Shown here piece after piece: positions 7,043-15,201 of a stretch of DNA of 19,195 nt (the stretch's first letter is position 1; the number at the start of each line of letters is the position of its first letter). The translations under genes and the position numbers were made by a program. Where the stretch lies: the NCBI GenBank assembly GCA_002432865.1, contig DJGX01000049.1:79173-98367 (forward strand). Direction: 5' to 3'. This stretch comes from Cloacimonetes bacterium UBA5835. Its GTDB lineage: Bacteria; Cloacimonadota; Cloacimonadia; Cloacimonadales; Cloacimonadaceae. Below the pieces are notes generated by a model. That model had not been told where the DNA came from. It ran no database searches and was given only the letters and a program-made list of their open reading frames with translations.

Positions 7043-7899
7043 AAGGCATAATTCTTGCCGGTGGATCCGGTACCCGTTTATTTCCTTTAACTATAGCTGT
7101 TAGCAAACAGTTACTTCCGGTTTACGATAAACCAATGATCTATTATCCTCTTTCTATTTTAATGCTGGCAGGTATTAGAGAGGTCTTGATTATTACCACT
7201 CCGGAAGATAATTCCAACTTTCAAAAGCTCTTGGGTGATGGTTCTCAACTGGGTATGCGTTTTGAATATAAAGTTCAGGAAGTTCCCAATGGCTTAGCTC
7301 AGGCATTTGTAATTGGAGCTGATTTTGTCGGTTCGGATAGTGTTTGTTTAATTTTAGGTGATAATATCTTTTATGGAGCTGATCTGCAAGGGAGATTGCA
7401 AACTTGCACAAAACCCGATGGAGCAATAATTACTGCATATCCCGTTTTTGATCCTGAGCGTTATGGTGTTGTAGAATTTGATGAAAATATGAAGGCAATT
7501 AGCTTGGAAGAAAAACCCAAACAGCCAAAATCCAACTATGCTGTTCCCGGTCTTTATTTTTATGATAACAGTGTAATTAAGATAGCCAGTGAAATAAAAC
7601 CCTCTGCCAGAGGTGAATATGAAATAACCGATGTGAATAATACCTATCTGGAACAGGGGAATTTAAAAGTGATGGTTTTTGGAAGAGGAACTGCCTGGTT
7701 GGATACGGGAACTTTTGAATCCCTAATTCAAGCGTCACAATTTGTGGAAGTTATGCAAAACCGCCAGGGACTAAAAATCAGCTGTATAGAAGAAATTGCT
7801 TATCGTAAGGGCTTTATTGATAAAGAGCAACTTTGCCAGCTTGCTGAGCCCATTCGGAAAAGCGGTTATGGTGAATATCTATTTAATCTTTTAAAATAA
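7039..7899 (+). CDS. rmlA: Glucose-1-phosphate thymidylyltransferase
   Basis: This 286-aa enzyme makes dTDP-glucose from glucose-1-phosphate and dTTP, the first step of all dTDP-deoxysugar pathways. It has the nucleotidyltransferase signature LAGGSGTRL at 6-14, the catalytic-site stretch SKQLLPVYDKP at 22-32 and the metal-binding LGDNIFYG at 106-113. EEKPKQPKS near 153-161 and WLDTGTFESL near 220-229 are also present. Length and motifs are standard for the short RmlA form. The start overlaps the stop of the four-helix-bundle gene by 4 bp and has no purine-rich ribosome binding site, because the repeat array occupies that position. Translation probably depends on coupling. No rmlB, rmlC or rmlD gene lies in the window, so dTDP-glucose 4,6-dehydratase must be encoded elsewhere. 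Confidence 0.96.
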   Translation: MKGIILAGGSGTRLFPLTIAVSKQLLPVYDKPMIYYPLSILMLAGIREVLIITTPEDNSNFQKLLGDGSQLGMRFEYKVQEVPNGLAQAFVIGADFVGSDSVCLILGDNIFYGADLQGRLQTCTKPDGAIITAYPVFDPERYGVVEFDENMKAISLEEKPKQPKSNYAVPGLYFYDNSVIKIASEIKPSARGEYEITDVNNTYLEQGNLKVMVFGRGTAWLDTGTFESLIQASQFVEVMQNRQGLKISCIEEIAYRKGFIDKEQLCQLAEPIRKSGYGEYLFNLLK

Positions 7900-8123
7900 C
7901 TGTGAAAAATGTTGAACTTTATAATACCTGACAATAAGTTATAGAACTAACATTTAACATTTTAATAATCATGATTTTTACTATTGAAACTGGTCATAAT
8001 GAATATACTCAATAATTTGGATTAAACTAATACAGTATAATAAATTAATCTATATTAGGTACATTATATCTAATTATCAAATAAATTACTTAACCGAATG
8101 TTTATTAAATAGAGGTATAAAAA

Positions 8124-8780
8124 ATGAAGGAAAGAATTATAATTATAGGAAGTGGAAGACATGCAAAAGTTGTAGCTTATAATCTAATATCCCAATGTAA
8201 ATATGAAATAGCTTGTTTTGCCACTACTGATAACATATTAGAAACTACTTTTATGGGTTATCCATTAATAAGTTCATTTATAAATTTTGATCTTTCATAT
8301 TTAAATTGTTTAAAGGATAAATTTAAAACGAATTTATTTCATATAGGATTTGGTGATATGAAATATAGAAAAGATGTCTACGAATTTTTTGTAAATAATG
8401 GTTGGGAAGCCATAACTATTATACATCCTTCAGCTATTATTGCCACAGATGCAAGAATAGGAAAAGGTGTTCTGATCGAAGCAGGATGTCTTATTACTCC
8501 TAATCCAATTATTGGTGATAATGTTATGATCAATACAGGAAGTCAAGTAAATCATGATAATATTATACATAATCATGTCCATATAGCTTCTGGAGTAGTT
8601 ACTTCGGGATCAATAGAAATTGGTGAAAATACATTAATTGATAATGGAGTTATAATTACAATGAATAAAAAAGTTGGTTCCAATTGTATCATTGGTGCGG
8701 GAAGTGTAGTAACAAAAGATATACCTGACGGGAAAGTTGCTTATGGAGTCCCCTGCAAAATAGTTCGGGATAATTTATAA
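8124..8780 (+). CDS. PglD/NeuD/VioB-like sugar N-acetyltransferase
   Basis: This 218-aa protein has an N-terminal Rossmann-like domain (IIIIGSGRHAKVV at 5-17) and a C-terminal left-handed beta-helix of hexapeptide repeats (about 100-210), ending in the usual YGVPCKIVR. H144 in the VNHD segment matches the position of the catalytic histidine of PglD-type enzymes, and the VHIASG stretch follows at 152-157. Family members acetylate the 4-amino group of nucleotide-linked aminosugars (PglD, VioB) or act on sialic-acid-type sugars (NeuD). Given the VioA-like aminotransferase upstream, acetylation of the dTDP-4-amino sugar is the simplest role. The ATG follows AGAGGT at 8111-8116. A 224-bp AT-rich gap separates it from rmlA, so it may have its own promoter, although I see no convincing one. 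Confidence 0.88.
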   Translation: MKERIIIIGSGRHAKVVAYNLISQCKYEIACFATTDNILETTFMGYPLISSFINFDLSYLNCLKDKFKTNLFHIGFGDMKYRKDVYEFFVNNGWEAITIIHPSAIIATDARIGKGVLIEAGCLITPNPIIGDNVMINTGSQVNHDNIIHNHVHIASGVVTSGSIEIGENTLIDNGVIITMNKKVGSNCIIGAGSVVTKDIPDGKVAYGVPCKIVRDNL

Positions 8781-8792
8781 TTTAATTATTTT

Positions 8793-9152
8793 ATAAACCA
8801 CGGTTACTTTAAACTTGAACTTTCAGAAGGTAAAGAATAACATTCTAAAGCGATTGACTTAAATAGTGGAAAACAATGTTTTGAATATATATTGCGTTTA
8901 CGGAGTTACCTTAAGATTTACATTCCCTATTTTACTTGCGAAGTGATGCTTAAACCGATTAACAAACTTAACTTACAATATGAATATTACCACATTGAAG
9001 AAAAGTTGGAGCCCAAATTTAATTTTTCTCTTCTTCAAGAAAATGAGGCATTTTTCTACACAAATTACTTTGGTTTGAAAGATGAGTATATAAATAAACT
9101 TCCTCATTAACATAATATTGTTATATATAATTACCATACTTTACTTGTCTAA
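8793..9152 (+). pseudogene. Decayed N-terminal fragment of a DegT/aminotransferase-like protein
   Basis: The frame that continues after the acetyltransferase stop reads GYFKLELSEGKE, a TAA at 8838-8840, then HSKAIDLNSGKQCFEYIL and IYIPYFTCEVMLKPINKL. YTNYFGLKDEYINKLPH comes next, then another TAA at 9108-9110. A short tail (NIVIYN) resembles the next conserved block. From memory this is the N-terminal third of an uncharacterised PLP-aminotransferase-like protein found in capsule loci, normally about 350 aa. There is no ATG; an ATA stands at 8793. The open part at 8892-9110 could only start at a TTG without a ribosome binding site. I therefore read it as a remnant rather than a 72-aa gene. Rest of the protein is missing. 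Confidence 0.6.
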
Positions 9153-9208
9153 TCTATGTTTTCGGATGAGTAATTCTTATTGTTACATAAATCTATTATG
9201 AAAATAAT

Positions 9209-9655
9209 ATGTTAACTCAAAATACATTTATATTGCAATCAAATTGTGCTACATTAGATCAGATTATTGATCATTTTGAATGTTGTACTTTTTCACCTCC
9301 ATTGATTCATATAGTTAGTATTAACGATTATAGCAAGAAACTAATTTTATTTTCTCACAGATATGAATTATGGATAGGTGATAAATTAATTGGATTAATT
9401 GCGGTTTATGAAAATAGCCCTCCTGAGGCCTATATTCCTATCGTATGTGTTATTGATGATTACAAAGGTCTGGGATATGGTAGTAAGTTATTAAACTATT
9501 CTTTATGTGAGATAGAGAGGAAAGGGTTTAAAAAGGTTTGTTTAGAAGTTTATAATGATAATAGTATTGCATTTAATATGTATTTAAGATATAATTTTAT
9601 GCCAGAACTTGTTAATGATAATAAAACACTAATGTGCAAGTATTATGATAATTAA
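9209..9655 (+). CDS. GNAT-family acetyltransferase
   Basis: This 148-aa protein of normal GNAT length has motif A at about 80-98 (VIDDYKGLGYGSKLL, the acetyl-CoA pyrophosphate loop) and motif B (NDNSIAFNMYLRYNF) at about 116-130. The first residue of the usual Q/R-x-x-G-x-G/A pattern is not Q or R: here the loop reads YKGLGYG. The N-terminal half is divergent. No strong ribosome binding site precedes the ATG. Its place between sugar and glycosyltransferase genes suggests N-acetylation of an aminosugar, as WecD does for dTDP-fucosamine. A GNAT acting on proteins or small molecules cannot be excluded. It could duplicate or replace the activity of the hexapeptide-repeat acetyltransferase upstream. 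Confidence 0.78.
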   Translation: MLTQNTFILQSNCATLDQIIDHFECCTFSPPLIHIVSINDYSKKLILFSHRYELWIGDKLIGLIAVYENSPPEAYIPIVCVIDDYKGLGYGSKLLNYSLCEIERKGFKKVCLEVYNDNSIAFNMYLRYNFMPELVNDNKTLMCKYYDN

Positions 9656-9669
9656 AGATATGTTATTGA

Positions 9670-10202
9670 AGGAATTATGAAGTATATGATAATATCGTAT
9701 TTATTCAATGGTATAAGCACGGAGAATTCAAACATAGTAAGAAATACATATTCTATATAGTATCTATGGAATATGAAAAAAAAGGATTGGAGATGCTATT
9801 TGGAAAAAGGTTCAGATTAGATTGGGTATATATGTTAAAGAAACAGATGAATTGATTGGGTTTGGTTCAATAATTTATATAGATTGGATTAATAAAAGTG
9901 ACCATTGTCCAAGTATGATAGGTGATAGAAAATACTGGAGTAAAGGATATGGATCAGAAGCAAGGTTGCTATTATTAGATTTTGCTTTTAGTGAACGAGG
10001 TTTTAACAGAATTTGGGCTCTTATTCTTGAGAATAATATTGCATCCAGAAGAATGTTTGAAAAATGTGGTTATAAAACAGAAGGTGTTTTAAGACAGTCA
10101 ATATACAAAAACGGTAAATTTTAAAATCAGGTTATTATGTCTATTCTTCAGGAAGAATTTTATCAGATGCTAAAAGATAGGGGAATAGAAAAATGTTCAT
10201 AG
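9670..10202 (+). pseudogene. Broken RimJ/RimL-type GNAT acetyltransferase gene
   Basis: Three pieces add up to one GNAT protein. A 5' piece ends with YIVSMEYEK in one frame up to an A8 run at 9776-9783. The middle piece continues in another frame as RIGDAIWKK, then GIYVKETDELIGFGS, IDWINKS, MIGDRKYWSKGYGSEA and NNIASRRMFEKCGY. One extra A in the run would join them. An in-frame TAA at 10122-10124 cuts off the tail, which then continues in the same frame as NQVIMSILQEEFYQML to a stop at 10200-10202. The conserved acetyl-CoA loop (YWSKGYGSEA) is intact. The 100-aa open part at 9822-10124 would need a TTG start, so it is probably not expressed as a full enzyme. A sequencing error in the A-run is possible but would not explain the TAA. 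Confidence 0.7.
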
Positions 10203-10309
10203 TTACTAAAGAATATCTTAGAGGATAAAGAAGATTATGAACGAATTAAAAAGAAGCAAAAATAATATAAATGTAGAAGAAGATATTGGTATAAGATGGG
10301 TAAATTACT

Positions 10310-11614
10310 ATGAATAAATATCGGATCTTAATCCTAAATGCAACTGATCCGTATAAGACGGCGGGGTATGGTTCTATAGCCATAAAAGACGGATTACAAA
10401 AATCAGGACATACTGTAAAACTTATTTCTAAGTATCAATCTCATAATATAATAGACAATAATGTTATTCCATATTATAGTGAATTAGCAACTTTCTTAAG
10501 AAGTTTATTTCGCAGATTGCGCAATAGAGTAATTAGCGCTACAATAAAAAATTATCATATTAAATATCATTTTTGTGATACTATTCAGTTTCTGCCCTCC
10601 AAAAATCCTTTTAAAATTATTAAATTGGCAGGTTTTATTCCTGATGCAATAGTAATTTTTTTTGCTCCAGAGTTTATAAATTATTGGGATATGTTTTTAT
10701 TGCATAAAATATGTAAGTGCCCTATATTTATGTGTACCCCAGATATGTATCCATTTACTGGAATTTGTCATTTTTCTGGGAGTTGTAACAAATTCGAAGA
10801 ATTTTGTGGTACTTGTCCCGCGATACATTCAAAATTTAAATATGATATTTCCTGGTTAGTAATGAAAACAAAATGCTCTCTTGCTGAAAAGACAAAGTTG
10901 ATTGGTTTATGCTGGACAGAACAATATGAAATGTTACTAAATCGAAGTAGTATATATAAACAAAAAACAATATTACGAATTCCAGAATTCATGCATTTTG
11001 AAAAAGGAATGGGAAAACCTGATAAACAAACTTACTATCATTTAAGAGAAAAATATAAAATTCGTCAGAATGATTATGTTTTGATGATTTGTTCTGTATC
11101 TTTAAACGCTGAGAGAAAAGGCATACCTGATATTATTGATGCAGTGAATATTGTTATTAACGATCCTATAATATATGAAAGATTAGTTATAGTAACTGCA
11201 GGGAAAGATGAATTGCCTAAAAAGATAAACACCCAAAGAATTATTAATTTTGGTTTAGTTGAATACGAGAAATTATCAAATATTTATAAATTATCAAATA
11301 TATATATATCAGCTTCTCATAATAACGAAGATGTTGGTCCTGGTACTATACCTTATTCTCTTATTTGTGGAGTTCCAGTTATTTCTTATGATACTGGTAT
11401 AGCGACCAAAATAATATGTGACGGGAAAAACGGTTTCCTTGTAAAAGATAATGATATTATTGGTTTGTCGAAGAAAATTTCTGAACATTTTTACCTATCA
11501 GATGAGGAAAAAGAAGATATGTCCGCTAATGCTGTTGAATCTGTTAAATATATGTTTGATTATTCTTTTGTAAAAGAGCTGGAAGACGCTATAGCTAAAT
11601 ATTCAGTTCCATAA
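10310..11614 (+). CDS. GT4-like glycosyltransferase
   Basis: This 434-aa GT-B-fold enzyme has an N-terminal acceptor domain and a C-terminal nucleotide-sugar domain. It carries the cysteine-rich signature of WcaC-like GT4 enzymes at about 148-170 (FTGICHFSGSC then FCGTCP; C153, C159, C166, C169), whose role may be structural or metal-binding. CSVSLNAERKG at 261-271 opens the donor domain. In the donor-site segment EDVGPGTIPYSLICG, E340 is kept, but the position of the usual second glutamate of the EX7E-type motif is Y349. Such divergence can mean altered donor use or reduced activity. The ATG has no strong ribosome binding site. It probably transfers one sugar of the repeat unit on the cytoplasmic face of the inner membrane. 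Donor and linkage cannot be told. Confidence 0.85.
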   Translation: MNKYRILILNATDPYKTAGYGSIAIKDGLQKSGHTVKLISKYQSHNIIDNNVIPYYSELATFLRSLFRRLRNRVISATIKNYHIKYHFCDTIQFLPSKNPFKIIKLAGFIPDAIVIFFAPEFINYWDMFLLHKICKCPIFMCTPDMYPFTGICHFSGSCNKFEEFCGTCPAIHSKFKYDISWLVMKTKCSLAEKTKLIGLCWTEQYEMLLNRSSIYKQKTILRIPEFMHFEKGMGKPDKQTYYHLREKYKIRQNDYVLMICSVSLNAERKGIPDIIDAVNIVINDPIIYERLVIVTAGKDELPKKINTQRIINFGLVEYEKLSNIYKLSNIYISASHNNEDVGPGTIPYSLICGVPVISYDTGIATKIICDGKNGFLVKDNDIIGLSKKISEHFYLSDEEKEDMSANAVESVKYMFDYSFVKELEDAIAKYSVP

Positions 11615-12085
11615 TATTTATACTATTCATACAGCATAAATCTCTGTAAGATTGAATTGTATAAATGTATATGTATATATCCACAAATTTATTTGCAACC
11701 TAATGTTAATCTAAAGGAAATATAAGCATTCAATGTAATTCTTGTACCCACAATTTGTATCTTGCTCAATGTAATATAGTTTTATTAAATCTGCTATTGC
11801 TTATTAATCAATAAAAGCACGGATAACTTATAGCCCTTAATTGCAGATATACTGATGTGGAAAATTATAATGTAGTTATAGCCCCAATACATATCTATAA
11901 TAAGAGGTTAAATCTCAGTTCAATAAAACCTGGTTTAACATATCATCGTAGGGTAATATATTTATTCTACACTGATGTTATAAGTTTTATACAAGGCTCA
12001 ATTTCATATATGAAGATATCATAAATTATATCTATACTAATATTATATTGTTGATTATTATATACTTTTACCTACTGGCGGATAA
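11615..12085. other. Intergenic region with a possible gene remnant at 11827-12024
   Basis: This 471-bp AT-rich gap holds no complete gene. A 65-codon open frame on the + strand (11827-12024, stop TAA) has no ATG. Its sequence, with pieces such as NVVIAPIHIYNKRL, SSIKPGLTYHRRVIYLFY and FIQGSISYMK, looks protein-like but I cannot assign a family. It is likely the C-terminal end of a lost gene. The rest shows no clear promoter or terminator. Confidence 0.4.
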
Positions 12086-13321
12086 TTGAAAAAATTCATA
12101 CTTGTTATTTACATTATTTTAGTTCTTGCTCCACTCCTTGCCTTTTTTTTGTATCATAGTAACTCAGGACATGATTTTTATTGGTATTTAAGGATAAGTT
12201 ATACTATTTGTGGAATTGGATTACTAATAGAATCTTTTGCATTTAGGAAGAAATTGAATATTCCTAATTTTTTGATTCCCTTTATCCTCTATGCAATATA
12301 CCAGTTGTTGTGGTCGATGATAAATGGTTCTATAGAAAAAAGGGGTGTTTTTTATTTTATAAATAATGAACATCTTCAGACCATTTTTATGCTAATAATC
12401 AGTTATAATGTGATTATAACTAAAAAAATGAAAGATTATTTGACATATATGTTCTTAATTACGGTTATATTAACATTATTTGTTTCTATTGTTCAATTTT
12501 TTAATCCTATGTTTTTTTCTTTTTCAGCTAATGAAAATATATGGGATATTTATCAAATTCGACGGGGTTCAATATTTACTATTATAGCCCCTTTAGATTT
12601 AGGGCTTTCTTTCTTGCCAATTATAGCTTTATTAATTGCTGAATATCTTGCAGAAAATAAAAGAGGCAGCATATTTTTGATGTTAATAGGAGGATTAGTT
12701 TCTGTTTTATCGAATACAAGATGGGTTATGGGAGGATATATTCTTATTTTAACTATGGTAGTATTTCATTATCGCTCAAGGTTTTTTGGCAGAGCGCGCA
12801 ATTTAATAGTTACAATGTTATCTATAGCTTGCATATTATTTTTTATTACATATCTTGGCTACGATTTAGGACAGTTTTGGAATGAAAGATTATTGTCTGA
12901 AGGTTCTTTAACTCAAACAACTCGCTTTTTTGCGATTACAAACTTTCTGCGATTTTTTCCAGAAAAGCCCTGGTTTGGGACTGGAGTTCATTTGACAGAA
13001 GAGATTTATGCTGCGTCACATGCTTTTGGAAGTTCACAAATACATGTTGGTTATTTATCCCATCTGGTTTCTTTTGGAATTATTGGCAGTATTTTTTTAT
13101 TCGGATTTTGGTTATGGTTAGCAATAACATTGTGGAAAAATGCAAAGAAAACCGATCATTGGGGATCATTTTACGCTTTCCTGATTTTTCTATGGGGAGA
13201 AGCAACTTGGGTTCATTTTAGCTTAATGCATTATGGTTTAATATTTGCCTTTATATTTGATAATTACTACATAAGCAATAGCAGGATATTAGAAAAGAGT
13301 GCACGCACTAATACTTTATAA
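12086..13321 (+). CDS. O-antigen polymerase/ligase family membrane protein (Wzy or WaaL type)
   Basis: This 411-aa polytopic inner-membrane protein has about 10 to 11 hydrophobic segments and one large periplasmic-type loop at about 265-320 before the last two or three segments. The loop contains TTRFFAI, then PWFGTGVH and SSQIHVGYLSHLVSFG, matching the conserved loop of the O-antigen ligase/polymerase family. Wzy polymerises flipped repeat units; WaaL joins O-antigen to lipid A core. With a Wzx gene in the same locus and no other candidate, Wzy is the likelier reading, but sequence alone does not decide. The start is TTG 12086: the encoded MKKFILVIYIILV is a natural first membrane segment, and the next in-frame ATG would remove two segments. 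A weak GGCGGA precedes it. Confidence 0.82.
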   Translation: MKKFILVIYIILVLAPLLAFFLYHSNSGHDFYWYLRISYTICGIGLLIESFAFRKKLNIPNFLIPFILYAIYQLLWSMINGSIEKRGVFYFINNEHLQTIFMLIISYNVIITKKMKDYLTYMFLITVILTLFVSIVQFFNPMFFSFSANENIWDIYQIRRGSIFTIIAPLDLGLSFLPIIALLIAEYLAENKRGSIFLMLIGGLVSVLSNTRWVMGGYILILTMVVFHYRSRFFGRARNLIVTMLSIACILFFITYLGYDLGQFWNERLLSEGSLTQTTRFFAITNFLRFFPEKPWFGTGVHLTEEIYAASHAFGSSQIHVGYLSHLVSFGIIGSIFLFGFWLWLAITLWKNAKKTDHWGSFYAFLIFLWGEATWVHFSLMHYGLIFAFIFDNYYISNSRILEKSARTNTL

Positions 13322-13449
13322 TTTACATCCATAATAATTGTATTTTATTTGTGAATTGCTTCAATATGGAATCTAGGTGCCAAGATTAATATTATTTGTA
13401 TTATGATTTTATGTTAATATATTAAATTATAAATAAGATTGCTTAAATA

Positions 13450-14655
13450 ATGACATACCCTAAAGTACTTATATATGGTATAAGTTTTGTGCAGGGAGGA
13501 GGAGGTGTTACTCTCAAAAATCTTTTTTGGGGATGGCCTAAGGATAAGCTTGCAATATGTTCTGAAGAGACAATTTATAAAAATATGGCTATTTGTAAGA
13601 ACTACTATGGATCTACAATACTGGCAAAACCTACTTATATTGAAAAATTGTTACATTATTTCCCTTCTCATAGAATAATATATAAATTACTTATTCATAT
13701 TGTATCAATAAATAGGTATTTTAAAAAAGATAAATTAGAATTAGATGGTAAATTTAGGAATTTTTTAAGGATTTATAATCCCAATTTACTATATGCAATA
13801 GTTTATGATTCGAAGCAAATATCAATTTTACTTTCTATACATAAACAGTTTGGTATTCCCTTAGTCATCCATATTGTAGATGATTGGATTAGCAGTAAAC
13901 CAAAATTCTACAATAGATATATGAAGTATTTTGAGAGACAGCTACTTAAACAATTGATAGATTCATCAAATCTTCTCTTAAGCATATCTGATGCTATGAG
14001 CGAAGAGTATTATACAAGGTATAAAAGGAAATTTTATCCTATTATGAATGCAATTATTTTTTCTGATTGGAGGGATAAGATTAAAGATAATTGGAGCTTG
14101 TCTGAACCGATAAAAATTATGTATTCTGGAACTGTGGAAGCTTATAATTTTGAGGAATTGGTAACTCTATGTAATGCAACAAAAGATATGGATGTTACCA
14201 TATATATCTATGGAAGATTTAGAAAAGAGGAATATCGTAAAATATTGGAAGAACAACCTAATTGCCAAATTCAAGGTTATGTTTCTCACTCAGAGATTAT
14301 AAATTTATATAAACAATTTGATCTACTTTTTTTACCCTTTTCTTTTAAAGAGAAATACAAAAAAAATTTACTCCTTTCTATGCCTACAAAATTACCCGAA
14401 TATATGGTTAGTAAAACTCCAATTATGGTTTATGCCCCTTCTTATTTTCCAGTTAGTAAATATGCTATAGAAGCAGGTTGGGGCTATTTAGTGAATCACC
14501 AGGGATTAAACGAAATAAAAAAAGGATTAGAGTCATTATTATCTTCTTATGATTTAAGAAAAAAATTAGGAGAAAATGCATATAGTGTTGCTTATAAAAA
14601 TCATAATCAACTGGTTAATCAAGAAAGATTAGTCAACCTTATGAATAACTTATGA
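13450..14655 (+). CDS. GT4-like glycosyltransferase
   Basis: This 401-aa GT-B protein has a glycine-rich acceptor-side loop near the N-terminus (FVQGGGGVTLKN at 13-24), HIVDDW at 141-146, SISDAMSEEY near 178-187, and the donor-domain opening MYSGTVEAYN at 224-233. YVSHSEIINLYKQFDLLFLP spans about 277-296. The donor motif is MPTKLPEYMVSKTP (311-324), keeping one glutamate (E317) in the LPEYM form seen in several polysaccharide glycosyltransferases. No signal peptide or membrane segment is seen, so it should act in the cytoplasm at the membrane surface. No clear ribosome binding site precedes the ATG, as for several genes here. It is followed 12 bp later by the acyltransferase-like gene, which suggests co-transcription. 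Substrate is unknown. Confidence 0.84.
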   Translation: MTYPKVLIYGISFVQGGGGVTLKNLFWGWPKDKLAICSEETIYKNMAICKNYYGSTILAKPTYIEKLLHYFPSHRIIYKLLIHIVSINRYFKKDKLELDGKFRNFLRIYNPNLLYAIVYDSKQISILLSIHKQFGIPLVIHIVDDWISSKPKFYNRYMKYFERQLLKQLIDSSNLLLSISDAMSEEYYTRYKRKFYPIMNAIIFSDWRDKIKDNWSLSEPIKIMYSGTVEAYNFEELVTLCNATKDMDVTIYIYGRFRKEEYRKILEEQPNCQIQGYVSHSEIINLYKQFDLLFLPFSFKEKYKKNLLLSMPTKLPEYMVSKTPIMVYAPSYFPVSKYAIEAGWGYLVNHQGLNEIKKGLESLLSSYDLRKKLGENAYSVAYKNHNQLVNQERLVNLMNNL

Positions 14656-14667
14656 TTAAGGCATATT

Positions 14668-15165
14668 ATGCTTAATATGTTTAAAATATCAAAGATAATT
14701 AAATATATTCATCAGCAATCTATTCAAGTTTATAAAAGAATTTACTTTAAGAGAATTGGACTTCATTATGGGAAAAATTTTCATATATTTGGAAAAGTCA
14801 TAATAAAAGGAAATCCTAAAAATATCTGGATAGGGGAAAATTGTGCATTAAATGATTATGTATTTTTAGAAGCTGGCGAAAAAATATACATAGGTAATAA
14901 TGTTACTATAAGTTCATTTGTTCAGATTCATACCTCAGGTTTAGATTTGTCACCAGAGCATTTCTTACAAAAACACATCAGGAAACCGGTTTACATCTCT
15001 AACAATGTATGGATAGGTTGTGGGACAATTATACTGTCTGGAGTAAATATAGCAAATAATGTTGTTATAGGAGCTAATTCTACCGTAACAAAAAACCTGG
15101 AAGCTGGATATTTATATGCTGGTTCTCCAGCACAAAAGATCAGGCAATTATATAATTCAGTATAA
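14668..15165 (+). CDS. Left-handed beta-helix acyltransferase (WbbJ/LacA-like)
   Basis: This 165-aa protein carries hexapeptide repeats (IWIGEN, IYIGNN, VWIGCG, VVIGAN) from about residue 50 to 155. It ends with YAGSPAQKIRQ, the usual close of the maltose/colanic acid O-acetyltransferase family. H88 in VQIHTSG matches the catalytic histidine position. The first 35 residues form a basic, probably membrane-associated helical leader. It is likely to O-acetylate a sugar of the repeat unit using acetyl-CoA, acting before export. It starts 12 bp after the glycosyltransferase stop; the second ATG at 14677 is an alternative start. Confidence 0.88.
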   Translation: MLNMFKISKIIKYIHQQSIQVYKRIYFKRIGLHYGKNFHIFGKVIIKGNPKNIWIGENCALNDYVFLEAGEKIYIGNNVTISSFVQIHTSGLDLSPEHFLQKHIRKPVYISNNVWIGCGTIILSGVNIANNVVIGANSTVTKNLEAGYLYAGSPAQKIRQLYNSV

Positions 15166-15201
15166 ATAAAATGCGAGATATAAATTATAGGAGACAGAAA
15201 A

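Noticed and set aside
8838..10124. TAA standing where tyrosine is expected in two places (8838-8840 and 10122-10124), hinting at stop-codon reassignment
   Set aside because: All intact genes here use TAA, TAG or TGA as normal ends at expected lengths. TAT/TAC to TAA is a single change, and both cases lie in genes with additional lesions.
10237..10317. 26-codon frame overlapping the start of the first glycosyltransferase gene
   Set aside because: Too short and without a ribosome binding site or recognisable sequence; it follows a pseudogene and is probably chance or a remnant.
11270..11309. Apparent tandem duplication encoding KLSNIY twice
   Set aside because: GT4 proteins normally have a segment of this length here (LxxLY followed by an aliphatic strand), so nothing seems to have been inserted; the likeness is probably chance in AT-rich codons.
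12077..12084. GGCGGATA resembling the ops element of RfaH-controlled operons
   Set aside because: The ops core is GGCGGTAG and should lie in a leader upstream of the operon; this site differs and lies directly before a TTG start inside the locus.
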